Source: Pontibaca methylaminivorans (GTDB lineage: Bacteria; Pseudomonadota; Alphaproteobacteria; Rhodobacterales; Rhodobacteraceae). Taken from it: a DNA stretch of 64,000 bases. Positions 43,165 to 53,260 of the stretch are shown here, piece by piece. How positions within the stretch are numbered: position 1 is the stretch's first letter; each line of letters starts with the position of its first letter. Under the pieces are notes generated by a model that saw only the letters and a list, made by a program, of their open reading frames with translations, had not been told where the DNA came from and searched no databases. The stretch is taken from positions 2,046,001-2,110,000 of the forward strand of contig NZ_FTPS01000001.1 in assembly GCF_900156525.1 (NCBI RefSeq), written 5' to 3'. Both the position numbers and the translations under genes were made by a program.

Positions 43165-45240
43165 ATGCGCATCTTGTGCATGACGGACCGGCTGTTGCTG
43201 GGCCAGCAGGGGCATCTTTTCCCCTGGGCGCCGGTCTGCCTCGCGGTCGGGATCGGCGGCTATTTCCTGCTCCCGTTTGAGCCGGCGGTCATGGCTCATG
43301 TGGTGGTGCTCGGCATCGGTGCGCTGTGCCTTGGCGCCGCGCTGGTCCGGCCCGGCGGGCTTGCCGCGCTCGGCTGGATTGCGGCGCTGGTCGCGGTCGG
43401 GTTCTGCCTTGCGGGTGCGCGCAGCCATCGCCAGGCCGCGCCGGTGATCGGCTGGCATTACTATGGCCCGGTCGAGGGGCGGGTGGTCGGCCTCGACCGC
43501 TCGGCCTCGGATGTGCCGCGCGTCACGCTGGATCAGGTCCGGCTGCGCCGCACCTCGCCCGACCGCCTGCCGGAGCGCGTGCGCATCTCGCTCCACGGGC
43601 CGGACGCCGAACTGCGCGCGGGGCAGCGGATCATGACCACCGCGAGCCTGTCGCCGCCCATGGGCCCGACCGAGCCCGACGGTTTCGATTTCCGTCTCGA
43701 CGCCTGGTTCAAGCGGCTCGGCGCGATCGGCTATGCCCGCGGGCCGGTCGTGACCGTCGCACCGCCCGAGGCAAACAGCCTTTCGCTGCGCATCTTTGCC
43801 CTGCGCCGGATCCTGTCGGAGCGGATCACCACCGTACTGCCCGGCGATGTCGGCGGCTTCGCGACCGCCGTCACCACCGGGGACCGCAGCACGCTCGGGC
43901 AGGGGGCGGTCGAGGCGCTCCGGGCCAGCAACCTTGCGCATCTGCTGGCGATTTCCGGGCTTCATATGGGGCTTCTCGTCGGTTTTGTCTTTGCCGCGCT
44001 GCGCCTTTTCCTGTCGCTGGTCCCGCCGCTCGCGCTGCGGCTGCCGGTCAAGAAGGTCGCGGCACTCGGGGCGATGGCGGCGGCGAGCTTCTACCTCGCG
44101 CTGTCAGGAGCCAACGTGGCGACCGAGCGCGCCTTCGTCATGGCCATGGTGGCGCTCGGGGCGGTGCTGATCGACCGGCGCGCGATCTCGCTGCGATCGG
44201 TTGCCATCGCCGCGCTGATCGTGCTGGTGATGCGGCCCGAGGCGCTGCTCGGCCCGGGTTTCCAGATGTCCTTTGCGGCCACCACGGCGCTGGTCGCGGT
44301 TTTCGGCTGGTTGCGCGATGCCCCCTGGCGGGCACTGTCGGGATGGAAGCACCAGTTGTTCACGCTCGTGCTTTCCTCGACCGTTGCAAGCCTTGCCACG
44401 GCGCCGATCGGAGCCGCGCATTTCAACACGCTGTCGCATTACGGCCTGATCGCGAACCTGCTTTCGGTGCCGCTCATGGGGGTTCTGGTGATGCCGGCGG
44501 CGGTGGTCGCGCTTCTGCTGTCGCCGCTCGGGCTCGAATCGCTTGCGCTTTCGGTGATGGGATGGGGCCTGCGCTGGATCCTCCTGGTGGCGCATTGGGT
44601 CGCCGGATTCGACCATGCGCAGGGCCATGTGCTGCGCCCCATGGGCGCGGTGCTGCCCATGCTGGCGCTCGGGTCGCTCTGGGTGATGATCTGGCAGGGG
44701 CGCGGGCGGCTGTTCGGGGTGATTCCCGCCGTTGCCGCGCTCGTCCTCTGGGCCGGGAGCCCGCGGCCCATGGTCCTGATCTCGGACAGCGGCAGCCTCG
44801 TCGGTGTCATGACCGGGGCGGGCCGCGCGCTCAGCAAGGAGCGCGGCGCCGGCTTCGAGGCGCGCAACTGGCTTGCGGGCGACGGCGACGGGGCCGATCA
44901 GCCCCATGCAGCGGCGCGCTGGCCGGCTGCGGGTGATCCGGGCGGTGCGGCCGCGGATCCGGCGGACCAGAAGGGGGTGCGGATCATCGAAACCGAAGCG
45001 GGCGTCATCGCCCATGTGATCGGCAAGCGCGGGGCCGGGGCCTTCGGCGGCTGTCCGGTGCCGATGCTGGTCGTCACCTCGGTTCCGATGGAGCCGCGAG
45101 CGGGTTGCGACATCTACGACCCGCCCCGCCTGCGCCGGACCGGCAGCATCGCCCTGACCCCGGACGGAAGGATGCGGACCGCACGGGAGGCGGCAGGGCG
45201 CCGGCCATGGAGTGATCCGCCACGGCGCCGCGATCAGTAG
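43165..45240 (+). CDS. ComEC/Rec2-family DNA uptake channel protein
   Basis: A 691-residue inner-membrane protein of the ComEC/Rec2 family, the channel for single-stranded DNA import in natural transformation. It has a DUF4131-like N-terminal part (to about 170), then the competence domain with the hallmark [14 protein letters not shown] near residue 260 and about 10 further hydrophobic helices. The C-terminal 150 residues are low-complexity and lack the usual metallo-beta-lactamase HxHxDH motif, a reduction frequent in alphaproteobacteria. The ATG at 43165 follows a GGGG ribosome site. The stop overlaps the convergent lexA stop by 7 nt. A hairpin TTACC-TTTC-GGTAA (43087-43100) lies in the divergent gap with gltX. 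Confidence 0.88.
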   Translation: MRILCMTDRLLLGQQGHLFPWAPVCLAVGIGGYFLLPFEPAVMAHVVVLGIGALCLGAALVRPGGLAALGWIAALVAVGFCLAGARSHRQAAPVIGWHYYGPVEGRVVGLDRSASDVPRVTLDQVRLRRTSPDRLPERVRISLHGPDAELRAGQRIMTTASLSPPMGPTEPDGFDFRLDAWFKRLGAIGYARGPVVTVAPPEANSLSLRIFALRRILSERITTVLPGDVGGFATAVTTGDRSTLGQGAVEALRASNLAHLLAISGLHMGLLVGFVFAALRLFLSLVPPLALRLPVKKVAALGAMAAASFYLALSGANVATERAFVMAMVALGAVLIDRRAISLRSVAIAALIVLVMRPEALLGPGFQMSFAATTALVAVFGWLRDAPWRALSGWKHQLFTLVLSSTVASLATAPIGAAHFNTLSHYGLIANLLSVPLMGVLVMPAAVVALLLSPLGLESLALSVMGWGLRWILLVAHWVAGFDHAQGHVLRPMGAVLPMLALGSLWVMIWQGRGRLFGVIPAVAALVLWAGSPRPMVLISDSGSLVGVMTGAGRALSKERGAGFEARNWLAGDGDGADQPHAAARWPAAGDPGGAAADPADQKGVRIIETEAGVIAHVIGKRGAGAFGGCPVPMLVVTSVPMEPRAGCDIYDPPRLRRTGSIALTPDGRMRTAREAAGRRPWSDPPRRRDQ

Positions 45241-45929
45241 CTTCGGATCAATCCGACGAGGCGACCCTGAATCCGCACCCGGTCCTCGCTGTACCGGCGC
45301 GTTTCATAGGCCGGGTTCGCCGCCTCGAGCTCGATCAGCCCGTCGCGGCGCTGGAAGCGTTTCAGCGTCGCCTCCTGTTCGTCCACGAGCGCGACCACGA
45401 TGTCACCGTTCTGCGCCGTTTCCGTTTCGCGGATCACCACCACATCGCCATCGTTGATGCCAAGGTCGATCATGGAATCGCCCTTGACCTCGAGCGCGAA
45501 ATGCGACCCCGCCGCCGAGAGCATCGAGCCCGGCACCGCAATCTGATGCGAAACCTCGCTGATCGCCTCGATCGGGACGCCCGCCGCGATGCGCCCCATG
45601 ACCGGCAGTTCAAGCGCATGGACCGCGGCCATGTCCGGCATCGTTGCGCCGCGCCCTGTCGCCGTATGGCCGGGCGATGCGGGCGCCGGCGCTGGCGCGG
45701 CTGGGGCGGCCAGGGCATCCGGCAGGCGCAGGATTTCGATGGCGCGGGCACGGTGGGGCAGGCGGCGGATAAAGCCGCGTTCCTCGAGCGCGGTGATGAG
45801 CCGGTGGATGCCCGACTTGCTGCGCAGGTCGAGCGCGGATTTCATTTCGTCAAAACTCGGGGGGACGCCGTCGCGCTGCACGCGCTTGTGAATGAACGAG
45901 AGCAGGTCGAGCTGCTTTTTCGTGAGCAT
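45234..45929 (-). CDS. lexA: LexA SOS repressor
   Basis: Represses DNA-damage genes and self-cleaves with activated RecA. The 231-residue protein has an N-terminal winged helix ([38 protein letters not shown]). An Ala/Pro linker follows at about 75-105. The S24-type protease domain has the cleavage site in [10 protein letters not shown], the catalytic Ser in [14 protein letters not shown] and the catalytic Lys in [20 protein letters not shown]7-GTTC box lies 33 nt upstream of the start, indicating autoregulation. GGAGGG precedes the ATG. Confidence 0.97.
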   Translation of the reverse strand: MLTKKQLDLLSFIHKRVQRDGVPPSFDEMKSALDLRSKSGIHRLITALEERGFIRRLPHRARAIEILRLPDALAAPAAPAPAPASPGHTATGRGATMPDMAAVHALELPVMGRIAAGVPIEAISEVSHQIAVPGSMLSAAGSHFALEVKGDSMIDLGINDGDVVVIRETETAQNGDIVVALVDEQEATLKRFQRRDGLIELEAANPAYETRRYSEDRVRIQGRLVGLIRSY

Positions 45930-45961
45930 GGGCGCATTCCCTCCAGTCCGCGACTGGATTT

Positions 45962-45976
45962 GTTCTAGCGATGTTC
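45962..45976. promoter_or_regulatory. SOS box (LexA operator) of lexA
   Basis: GTTC (45962-45965), seven bases, then GTTC (45973-45976) exactly matches the direct-repeat LexA operator known in alphaproteobacteria such as Rhodobacter. It lies between lexA and the moeA stop, in position to control lexA. I found no such site at other promoters I inspected, but did not scan exhaustively. Confidence 0.88.
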
Positions 45977-45986
45977 ACGATTTGTG

Positions 45987-47177
45987 TCAATCACCTTCCG
46001 CCCGGCTGATCGGCAGATAGCCGATGCTTTCGCCGGCGCGGCGCGGGGGATCGTGGGGCGGGCGCACGAGCAGGGCATTGGCCTGCGACAGCACCGTGAG
46101 CAGGGCGCTGTCCTGCCGGTCAAAGGCGCGGACCTCTCCGTTGCGGACGACGGCGCGCATGTAATGTTCGCGCGGCCCGTTGGCCGAAAGCGCCTCGGCA
46201 AGGAACGCCTGGCGCAGGTCGGGGACATGGCGGTCAAGGCCCAGCAGGATGCGGATCATGGGCGCGAGAAAGACGTGACCGCAGACCATGGCCGAGACCG
46301 GATTTCCCGGCAGGCCGACCATGGCCGCCGCGCCCATCCGTCCGGCCATGAGCGGCTTTCCGGGGCGCATCGCCACCTTGTAGAAGGCGCGCTCGAGCCC
46401 GAAACGCGCGGCGGCCTCTCCGACCAGGTCGTGATCGCCGACCGAGGCCCCGCCGATGGTCACGACAAGGTCCGCACCCTCGGCCGTCTCGAAGGCCTCG
46501 CGCAGCGATTGAAGCGTATCGCGCGCGATCGGCAGCAGCCGCGGTTCGGCGCCAAGCTCGCGCAGCATGGCGTGGAGCCCGAAACTGTTCGACGCGATGA
46601 TCTGGTCGGGGCCCGGATCCTCGCCCGGCATCACGAGTTCATCCCCCGTGGACAGGACCGCGACGCGCGGGCGGCGGGTGACCGGCACGTCAGCGATGTT
46701 CATCGAAGCAAGCAGCGCGATATCGGCCGGGGTAAGGCGGCGGGGCGCGGAAACCGTGGCCCCGGCGGCGAAATCCGATCCGGCCGGGCGGATGTTGTGA
46801 CTGGTGCCGGGGTCGGCGGTGATGGTCATCACGTCGCCATTCTGCTGCGTGTCCTCCTGGATGACCACGAAACCGGCGCCTGCGGGCAGGGGCGCGCCGG
46901 TGAAGATCCGCACCGCCTGCCCCGCGCCGAGAGGGCCGGAAAACCCGTGTCCGGCGGCGGATTCGCCGATCACCTTGAACATGGCGCCGCGAACGGCCTC
47001 CTCGGCGCGGATCGCATAGCCATCCATTGCCGAGGCATCGAACGGCGGCTGGGCACGGTTTGCCCGCAGGTCACGCGCCAGAACACGCCCCGATGCCTCG
47101 ATCAGCGGCACTGTTTCGGCTGGCAGCGGCGCGACCAGATCGAAAAGCTGCGCGCGGGCTTCCTCGACCGGGATCAT
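45987..47177 (-). CDS. moeA: Molybdopterin molybdenumtransferase MoeA
   Basis: Inserts molybdate into adenylylated molybdopterin to complete the molybdenum cofactor. It is 396 residues with the expected four-domain order: [29 protein letters not shown] pieces at the N-terminus, [18 protein letters not shown], the catalytic-domain [11 protein letters not shown] and [11 protein letters not shown], and the late [10 protein letters not shown] and [11 protein letters not shown] motifs. It overlaps moaC by 4 nt (ATGA, 47174-47177). It is the last gene of the trpG-trpD-trpC-moaC-moeA run. Confidence 0.96.
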   Translation of the reverse strand: MIPVEEARAQLFDLVAPLPAETVPLIEASGRVLARDLRANRAQPPFDASAMDGYAIRAEEAVRGAMFKVIGESAAGHGFSGPLGAGQAVRIFTGAPLPAGAGFVVIQEDTQQNGDVMTITADPGTSHNIRPAGSDFAAGATVSAPRRLTPADIALLASMNIADVPVTRRPRVAVLSTGDELVMPGEDPGPDQIIASNSFGLHAMLRELGAEPRLLPIARDTLQSLREAFETAEGADLVVTIGGASVGDHDLVGEAAARFGLERAFYKVAMRPGKPLMAGRMGAAAMVGLPGNPVSAMVCGHVFLAPMIRILLGLDRHVPDLRQAFLAEALSANGPREHYMRAVVRNGEVRAFDRQDSALLTVLSQANALLVRPPHDPPRRAGESIGYLPISRAEGD

Positions 47178-47647
47178 GGCGCCTCGTAACGGCCTGATTT
47201 TCCGCCCTCTTTCAGGGTGACCCGGATGCCGCCGATCTGCATCCCGCGATCCACCGCCTTGACCATGTCATAGACCGTGAGCGCCGCGGTCGAAACCGCC
47301 GTGAGCGCCTCCATCTCGACTCCGGTCTGCCCGGTGGTGCGCACGGTGGCCTCGATCCGCACGCCGGGCAGGGCCTCGTCCAGGTCGAGCTCGACCGCCA
47401 CCCGGGCAATCGGCAGCGGATGGCAGAGCGGAATCAGATCCGCCGTCCGCTTCGCGCCCATGATCCCGGCCAGCCGCGCCACCGCAAGCACATCACCCTT
47501 GGCGGCCCGGCCCTCGCGGATCAGGTCGAAGGCCTCGCGGCTCATGCTGACATGGCCGCGCGCAGTCGCGGTGCGGGCGGTCACGGGCTTGTCGCTCACG
47601 TCGACCATATGGGCATCGCCCTTGGCATCGAAATGGGTGAGCGCCAT
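47174..47647 (-). CDS. moaC: Cyclic pyranopterin monophosphate synthase
   Basis: Converts the 3',8-cyclo-GTP product of MoaA to cyclic pyranopterin monophosphate, the first stage of molybdenum cofactor synthesis. It is 157 residues, usual size. Conserved blocks are [36 protein letters not shown] and [26 protein letters not shown] with catalytic residues. The ATG at 47647 overlaps the trpC stop by one base (TGATG), so translation is coupled to the tryptophan genes. An upstream extension in frame overlaps trpC and is rejected. Confidence 0.97.
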   Translation of the reverse strand: MALTHFDAKGDAHMVDVSDKPVTARTATARGHVSMSREAFDLIREGRAAKGDVLAVARLAGIMGAKRTADLIPLCHPLPIARVAVELDLDEALPGVRIEATVRTTGQTGVEMEALTAVSTAALTVYDMVKAVDRGMQIGGIRVTLKEGGKSGRYEAP

Positions 47648-48459
47648 CACATGCCCCCGGCGGTGCGCGGATTGGCCAGCAGTTCGCGCGTCGCGCCGGC
47701 CACATCCGTGCGGCGCATCAGGCTTTCCCCGATCAGGAAGCTGCGCACGCCGTAGCGGCTCAGTTCGGCCAGATCCTCGGGGGTGGACAGCCCGCTTTCG
47801 GCAATGATCGTCCGCTCGGCCGGCACCAGCTTGCTGAGCCGGCGGGTCACGTCGAGCGAGGTTTCGAAACTGTGCAGATCGCGGTTGTTGATCCCGACCA
47901 GCGGGCTTTCGAGCAGTTCCGCGCGTTTGAGTTCCTCGTCGGTATGCACCTCGATCAGCACATCCATGCCCCATTCCTGCGCCGCCGATTCAAGCTCGCG
48001 CGCCTCCTTGTCGCTGACCGCCGCCAGAATGATGAGGATGCAGTCGGCGCCGAGCGCCCTTGCCTCGGCCACCTGATAGGGATCGAACATGAAATCCTTG
48101 CGCAGCACCGGCAGATCGCAGGCGGCGCGCGCCTCGGTCAGATAATCAGGCGCGCCCTGAAAGCTCGGCCCGTCGGTCAGCACCGAAAGGCAGGCCGCGC
48201 CGCCTTCCGCATAGGCCCGCGCCAGCGCCGCCGGGTCGAAATCGGCGCGGATCAGCCCCTTGGAGGGGCTGGCCTTCTTGATCTCGGCGATCAGCCCGTA
48301 GCCGAGCTTGGAATGTTTGCGCAGGGCCTCGGCAAAGGGGCGCACCACAGGGGCCGCCGCCGCATCCGCCTCGACCTCGGCCAGCGGGCGGGCGGCTTTT
48401 GCGGCGGCGATTTCCTCGAGCTTGTATGCCTTGATGCGGTCGAGAACGGTCTCGCTCAT
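47647..48459 (-). CDS. trpC: Indole-3-glycerol phosphate synthase
   Basis: Closes the indole ring from carboxyphenylamino-deoxyribulose phosphate in tryptophan synthesis. It is 270 residues, monofunctional (no fused TrpF). A TIM barrel with [15 protein letters not shown] (catalytic Lys), [42 protein letters not shown] and the phosphate-binding [10 protein letters not shown] are all present. The start overlaps the trpD stop by 4 nt (ATGA). Confidence 0.97.
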   Translation of the reverse strand: MSETVLDRIKAYKLEEIAAAKAARPLAEVEADAAAAPVVRPFAEALRKHSKLGYGLIAEIKKASPSKGLIRADFDPAALARAYAEGGAACLSVLTDGPSFQGAPDYLTEARAACDLPVLRKDFMFDPYQVAEARALGADCILIILAAVSDKEARELESAAQEWGMDVLIEVHTDEELKRAELLESPLVGINNRDLHSFETSLDVTRRLSKLVPAERTIIAESGLSTPEDLAELSRYGVRSFLIGESLMRRTDVAGATRELLANPRTAGGM

Positions 48460-49475
48460 GTCTTCTCCTGCGTGATGCGTGCCAGCGCCGCCAGTTTGTC
48501 CCGCGCGGCACCGCTGTCGATGCTTTCGGCGGCGAGCGCGGCCCCTGCGGGCAGGTCGGCCGCAACCCCGGCGACCACCAGCGCGGCGGCCGAATTGAGC
48601 AGCACCGCGTCGCGATAGGCCGAGCGTTCGCCGGCGAGCAGCGCCTGTAGCGCGCGGGCGTTTTCCTCGGGGGTGCCGCCGAGGATGTCCTCGAACGGGT
48701 GCACCGGCAGACCGGCATCCTCGGGGTGGATTTCGGCCTCGCTGAACTCGCCGTCCTCGAACCGGGCGACCCAGGTGATGCCGGTTATCGTCATTTCGTC
48801 GGTGCCGTCGCTGCCGTGGACCAGCCAGGCGCGCTCGGATCCGAGGCGGGCGAGCGTCTCGGCCATGGGGCGGATCAGGTCGCGCCGGAACACGCCGGTA
48901 AGCTGGCGTTTCACCCCGGCCGGATTGGTGAGCGGCCCGAGGATGTTGAAGATCGTGCGTGTGCCAAGCTCGGTGCGGCTTGGTCCCACATGGGCCATGG
49001 CAGGGTGGTGCATGGGCGCCATCATGAAGCCGATGCCGACCTCGCCCAAAGCCTTTTCGACATGCGCGGGCCCGATCATCACCTCGATGCCAAGCTGCGT
49101 CAGCGCATCGGCCGCGCCGGATTTGGAACTGAGGTTCCGGTTGCCGTGCTTGGCGACCGGCACGCCGGCGCCCGCTACCACAAAGGCCGTCGCGGTCGAG
49201 ATATTGAGCGTGCCCTTGCCGTCGCCGCCGGTGCCGACGATGTCCATGGCGCCCGCAGGCGCGGCGACCCGGTGGCACTTGGCGCGCATGACCGAGGCGG
49301 CGGCGGTATATTCATCGACCGTCTCGCCGCGCGTGCGCATGGCCATCAAAAGGCCCCCGATCTGGCTGGGCGTCGCCTCGCCCTCGAACAGGATCGAGAA
49401 TGCGCTCTCGGCCTCGGCGGTGGTCAACGGGCGCTCGGCCGCCGCCGCGATCAGCGGTTTGAGCCTCTCGCTCAT
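48456..49475 (-). CDS. trpD: Anthranilate phosphoribosyltransferase
   Basis: Joins anthranilate to PRPP in tryptophan synthesis. It is 339 residues with the family motifs: the PRPP-binding [16 protein letters not shown] near residue 81, [29 protein letters not shown] and [12 protein letters not shown]. It sits between trpG and trpC with 4-nt overlaps on both sides, forming a coupled trpG-trpD-trpC block. Confidence 0.97.
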   Translation of the reverse strand: MSERLKPLIAAAAERPLTTAEAESAFSILFEGEATPSQIGGLLMAMRTRGETVDEYTAAASVMRAKCHRVAAPAGAMDIVGTGGDGKGTLNISTATAFVVAGAGVPVAKHGNRNLSSKSGAADALTQLGIEVMIGPAHVEKALGEVGIGFMMAPMHHPAMAHVGPSRTELGTRTIFNILGPLTNPAGVKRQLTGVFRRDLIRPMAETLARLGSERAWLVHGSDGTDEMTITGITWVARFEDGEFSEAEIHPEDAGLPVHPFEDILGGTPEENARALQALLAGERSAYRDAVLLNSAAALVVAGVAADLPAGAALAAESIDSGAARDKLAALARITQEKT

Positions 49476-50053
49476 GCGGGAACCGGCAGCATGTCGAGGA
49501 AATTCTTCAGCAATGCGTGCCCGTGTTCCGAGGCAATCGATTCCGGGTGGAACTGCACCCCGTGCACGGGCCGGTCACGGTGCGCAAGGCCCATGATCGT
49601 GCCATCGGCCAACTCGGCCGAAACGGTGAGGCAGTCGGGCAGGCTTTCACGCTCGACCACGAGCGAATGATAGCGCGTGGCGAGGAACGGCGAGGGCAGT
49701 CCGCTGAACAGACCTTCGCCGGTGTGGCGGATTTCGCCCATCTTGCCGTGGACGATCTCGTGACAGCGCACGACGCGTCCCCCAAAGGCCTGGCCGATGG
49801 TCTGATGCCCCAGGCACACCCCGAGCAACGGAATCCGCGCCTCGGCAGCGGCCAGCGTCAGATCAAGGCAGAGCCCGGCGCGATCCGGGTCGCAGGGGCC
49901 GGGCGAGAGCACGATGCCCTCTGGGCGCATCGCGAGCGCCTCGTCGACGCTCAGCGCATCGTTGCGGCGGGTGACCACATCGGCGCCGAGTTCGCCCAGA
50001 TAATGCACCAGATTGTAGGTAAATGAATCGTAGTTGTCGATCAGCAGCAACAT
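49472..50053 (-). CDS. trpG: Anthranilate synthase glutamine amidotransferase subunit
   Basis: Supplies ammonia from glutamine to TrpE. It is 193 residues with the class I amidotransferase triad: the nucleophile Cys in [17 protein letters not shown] and the His-Glu pair in [16 protein letters not shown]. The N-terminal [18 protein letters not shown] is typical. The ATG at 50053 is the family start; a 20-codon upstream extension is not. A divergent gene starts 141 nt away, so both promoters lie in that gap. No Trp-rich leader peptide was seen, giving no support for attenuation. Confidence 0.96.
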   Translation of the reverse strand: MLLLIDNYDSFTYNLVHYLGELGADVVTRRNDALSVDEALAMRPEGIVLSPGPCDPDRAGLCLDLTLAAAEARIPLLGVCLGHQTIGQAFGGRVVRCHEIVHGKMGEIRHTGEGLFSGLPSPFLATRYHSLVVERESLPDCLTVSAELADGTIMGLAHRDRPVHGVQFHPESIASEHGHALLKNFLDMLPVPA

Positions 50054-50194
50054 GATGGAATCGCCTGATAGGGGCTGGAGGCGTGCGGCCCGCTCGCGGT
50101 AAAGGATATGCACATACTTGTTCAGGCTTGGCCGGCATCGTCAAGGGCGCGCGCCTGCGGAATCCGGTGAAAACAGCAGGACGGAAGGAACGGG

Positions 50195-51451
50195 ATGCGT
50201 GGTTTTCTTGGTGGTCTGGTTGGTGGAGCGATGCTTGTCGTGGCGGCGCTCGTGGCCTGGGTGTTTGTCACGGCGCTGATGTCGTCGCCGCCTGGCGGCC
50301 CCGGTAATCCGGCGGCGGGGACGACGGAAACGGCGGCAGGAACGGGCGAAGAAGCCGGGCCCGTGGCCGCCGAAGCGGATCCGGTCGAGGCAGGCCCGGC
50401 CGCAGCGGAGCCGGAGGCCCCTGCGGCGGAGCCGGAGGCGGCAAGCATTGCACCGGATTCGGGGCCGAACGCCGGCGCTGATGCAACCGAGGACAAGCCG
50501 CGCCTGCCGACCATTTCGCCCGACGCCCCGGCCGTTTCGCAGCCGCAACCGGATGCGCTCACCGATCATGAGACCATACCCGGCGAAGGCGGCCCATTGC
50601 GCTTTTCCGGTGGCAAGATGCCGGGGCGGACGTTTGAGCCGGATGCGTCGCGCCCGGCGCTCGCGGCGCTGCCCCGGCTCGACGGGGGGCGCGCGTCCGC
50701 CTCCACAACGCCCGGAACCCCGGCACGGCGCCTGACGGAGGAACCCGAAACCCCGCCGCTGCGGGGCGCGCTTGACGAGTTCGCCGCGCCCTTCAAAGGC
50801 GGCCGGGACCTGCCGCTCATGGCGCTGGTGCTGATCGACACCGGCAATGAGGGGCTCGCGGCGCTCGAAGGTTTTGCCCATCCGGTGACGGTCGCGATCG
50901 ATCCCTCGGCGCCGGATGCGGACGAGCGGATGGGGGGCTATCGCGCCGCCGGGCACGAGGTGCTTGCGCTGATCGACCTGCCCGGGAACGCGAATGCAAG
51001 CGATGCCGAGGTCGCGCTCGAGGCCGGGTTCAGCCGGCTTTCGCAGGCGATCGGGCTGCTTGAGGGCGAGGGCGGTTTCTCCGGGCAGCGGGCACTGGTC
51101 GAACAGGTGGCGGCGCATCTTGCCGAGGACGGGCGCGGGATGATCCTGCGCCATGCCGGCCCGGCAGCGGCACTTGCTCCGGCGCGGCGCGCGGGCGTGC
51201 CGGCCGCGGGCCTGTTCCGCGATCTCGACGGGGCGGGGCAGGGGCCGGGCGCCATGCGCCGGTTTCTCGACCAGGCGGCGCTGCGGGCGGGGCAGGACGG
51301 CTCGGTGATCCTGCTCGGGCGCCTGCGGCCCGAAACGCTGGCGGCGCTCGACGGCTGGTTCGTGCAACAGCGCAGCGCCCGGGTGGCCCCGGCGCCGGTG
51401 TCGGCGGTGCTGCGCGAGGCCGGGGCAGGTGAGCCGGTGACCGGCAGGTGA
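50195..51451 (+). CDS. Divergent polysaccharide deacetylase family protein (YibQ-like)
   Basis: A 418-residue membrane-anchored protein. An N-terminal helix (FLGGLVGGAMLVVAALVAWVFV, about 4-25) is followed by a long Ala/Pro/Glu-rich linker (about 35-190). The C-terminal domain (about 205-410) is of the divergent polysaccharide deacetylase (DUF610/YibQ) fold, with VTVAIDPSAPDADERM, GHEVLALIDLPG and GMILRHAGPAAAL. The catalytic substrate is unknown, and the metal ligands of classical NodB enzymes are not obvious. GGAAGGAACGGG precedes the ATG. It sits between the two tryptophan blocks, divergent from trpG and convergent with trpE. Confidence 0.8.
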   Translation: MRGFLGGLVGGAMLVVAALVAWVFVTALMSSPPGGPGNPAAGTTETAAGTGEEAGPVAAEADPVEAGPAAAEPEAPAAEPEAASIAPDSGPNAGADATEDKPRLPTISPDAPAVSQPQPDALTDHETIPGEGGPLRFSGGKMPGRTFEPDASRPALAALPRLDGGRASASTTPGTPARRLTEEPETPPLRGALDEFAAPFKGGRDLPLMALVLIDTGNEGLAALEGFAHPVTVAIDPSAPDADERMGGYRAAGHEVLALIDLPGNANASDAEVALEAGFSRLSQAIGLLEGEGGFSGQRALVEQVAAHLAEDGRGMILRHAGPAAALAPARRAGVPAAGLFRDLDGAGQGPGAMRRFLDQAALRAGQDGSVILLGRLRPETLAALDGWFVQQRSARVAPAPVSAVLREAGAGEPVTGR

Positions 51452-51701
51452 CGGAAGCGGGTCATGCCCGGTGTCCACCAGAAGCGTCCTCCTGCGATGG
51501 GTCCGCGCCGTGCACCGGCTACGGACGCGGGCCACTTGGCGCCGGATTCCCTTCAGGGTTGCTGGCGGGCCGGGCAACGGGAATATGCGTGTCGTTCCGT
51601 CATGACGGCTGCGCGCATCAGAACGGCCTTGCGTAAAGGCAGGACCGCCCGGCGAAGCGCGAGGGCAACGCCGGCGGTGCTGCGCTGAACATGGCGATGG
51701 C

Positions 51702-51723
51702 AGGGCCGGCCGGGGCCGGCTCT
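51702..51723. terminator. Hairpin between convergent deacetylase-like gene and trpE
   Basis: AGGGCCGGC (51702-51710) and GCCGGCTCT (51715-51723) form a nine-pair stem with one G-U and a CGGG loop. It lies 14 nt beyond the trpE stop on the minus strand. There is no T-run, so termination is only inferred. The rest of the 286-nt gap (51452-51737) shows no gene. Confidence 0.4.
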
Positions 51724-51737
51724 GCGGCGGTTGATGG

Positions 51738-53252
51738 TCAGCCCTTCCCGCTGCCGCCGGCAAAGCGGGCGGCGTCGGCTGCGGCGCGGCGGATCGCGTT
51801 CGACTTGTGCACCGTCTCCTGCCATTCCTTTTCCGGGTCGCTGTCGTGAACCACCCCGCCGCCGGCCTGGATATAAAGCGTCTGGTCCTGGATCAGCGCC
51901 GTGCGCAGGGCGATGCACATGTCCATGTCGCCCCCGGCACTGAAATAACCGACCCCGCCGCCGTAAAGCCCGCGTTTTTCGGGCTCCAGTTCGTCGATGA
52001 TCTCCATCGCCCGCAGCTTGGGCGCGCCGCTCACCGTGCCGGCGGGCATGCCGGCAAAGAAGGCATCGAGTGCGTCCTTGTCCGGCGCCAGTTCGCCGAC
52101 CACGTTGCTGACGATGTGCATGACATGGCTGTAGCGCTCGATCACGAAAGTTTCGGTCGGGTGCACGCTGCCGGTCGTGCAGACGCGGCCGCAGTCGTTG
52201 CGCCCGAGGTCAAGCAGCATGAGGTGCTCGGCGCGTTCTTTTGTGTCGGCAAGCAGTTCCGCTTCGAGCGCACGATCCTCCTCCGGGGTGGCGCCGCGCG
52301 GGCGGGTGCCGGCGATCGGGCGGATCGTCACTTCGCGGCCAAAGACCCGCACGAGGATCTCGGGCGAGGCACCGACCACCTGGAACCGTCCGAAGTTGAA
52401 ATAGAACATGAAGGGCGAGGGGTTCGTGCGCCGCAGCGAACGGTAGAGCGCAAAGGGGGGCAGGCGGAATTCCTGCGCCCAGCGCTGGGCGGGCACCACC
52501 TGAAAGATATCGCCGGCGCGGATATATTCGCGCGCGCGCTCGACCGCCTGCAGATAGCCCTGCTTGGTGAAATTCGACACGGGCGGTGCGATCTCCGCCG
52601 CCTCGCCGATTTCGCGGCTGTCCTCGGGCAGCGGGCGATCCAGCGCCTGCAGCGCCTCCCGCAGGCGGGCGGTGGCGCGGGTGTGGGCGGTTTGAGCATC
52701 CACGCCGGGGCGCACCCAGACCGGGGTGACGATGGTGACCTCGCCCTTCACCCCGTCCAGAACCGCGATCACCGAGGGGCGCAGCAGCACCGCGTCGGGC
52801 ATGTTCAGCGGATCGGGCGCGGCATGGGGCAGGTGTTCGATATGGCGCGCCATGTCATAGCCGAGATAACCGAACAGCCCCGCAGCCGATTGCGGCAGGT
52901 CTTCGGGCAGGTCGATCCGCGATTCGGCGATCAGGGCGCGCAGGTTGTCGAGCGGCTTGCCGCGCTCCTGCTCCCAGCCGTCCGGGTCGGTATCGGGGGT
53001 GCGGTTCACCCGGGAATCGGTCCCGTCGCAACGCCAGATCACGTCGGGTTTCATGCCGATGATGGAATAGCGCCCGCGCACCTCGCCGCCGGTGACGGAT
53101 TCGAGCATGAAGGCGTTCTGCTCGGCGCCGGTCAGCTTCAGCATCAGCGAAACCGGGGTGTCGAGATCGGCGGCAAGGCGGGTATAGACCACCTGGCTTC
53201 GGCCCGCCCGGTAGGCGGTTTCGAAATCATTGAAAGTCGGGATCAGCTCCAT
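51738..53252 (-). CDS. trpE: Anthranilate synthase component I
   Basis: Makes anthranilate from chorismate with TrpG. It is 504 residues. The N-terminal feedback region has the LLES-type tryptophan-binding motif in AFMLESVTGGE, near residue 48. The chorismate-binding domain has FQVVPAQRWAQEF, PSPFMFYFNFG, IRPIAGTRPRGAT, LLDLGRNDCGRV and GTVSGAPKLRAMEII. The ATG follows TAGGGGGAACC, a strong ribosome site, 8 nt after the ppiD-like stop, so the two genes are co-transcribed. trpE is separated from trpGDC by a gene in the opposite orientation. Confidence 0.97.
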   Translation of the reverse strand: MELIPTFNDFETAYRAGRSQVVYTRLAADLDTPVSLMLKLTGAEQNAFMLESVTGGEVRGRYSIIGMKPDVIWRCDGTDSRVNRTPDTDPDGWEQERGKPLDNLRALIAESRIDLPEDLPQSAAGLFGYLGYDMARHIEHLPHAAPDPLNMPDAVLLRPSVIAVLDGVKGEVTIVTPVWVRPGVDAQTAHTRATARLREALQALDRPLPEDSREIGEAAEIAPPVSNFTKQGYLQAVERAREYIRAGDIFQVVPAQRWAQEFRLPPFALYRSLRRTNPSPFMFYFNFGRFQVVGASPEILVRVFGREVTIRPIAGTRPRGATPEEDRALEAELLADTKERAEHLMLLDLGRNDCGRVCTTGSVHPTETFVIERYSHVMHIVSNVVGELAPDKDALDAFFAGMPAGTVSGAPKLRAMEIIDELEPEKRGLYGGGVGYFSAGGDMDMCIALRTALIQDQTLYIQAGGGVVHDSDPEKEWQETVHKSNAIRRAAADAARFAGGSGKG

Positions 53253-53260
53253 GGTTCCCC

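Noticed and set aside
50054-50194. Tryptophan attenuator leader before trpG
   Set aside because: No short reading frame with clustered Trp codons or competing hairpins was found in the 141-nt gap.
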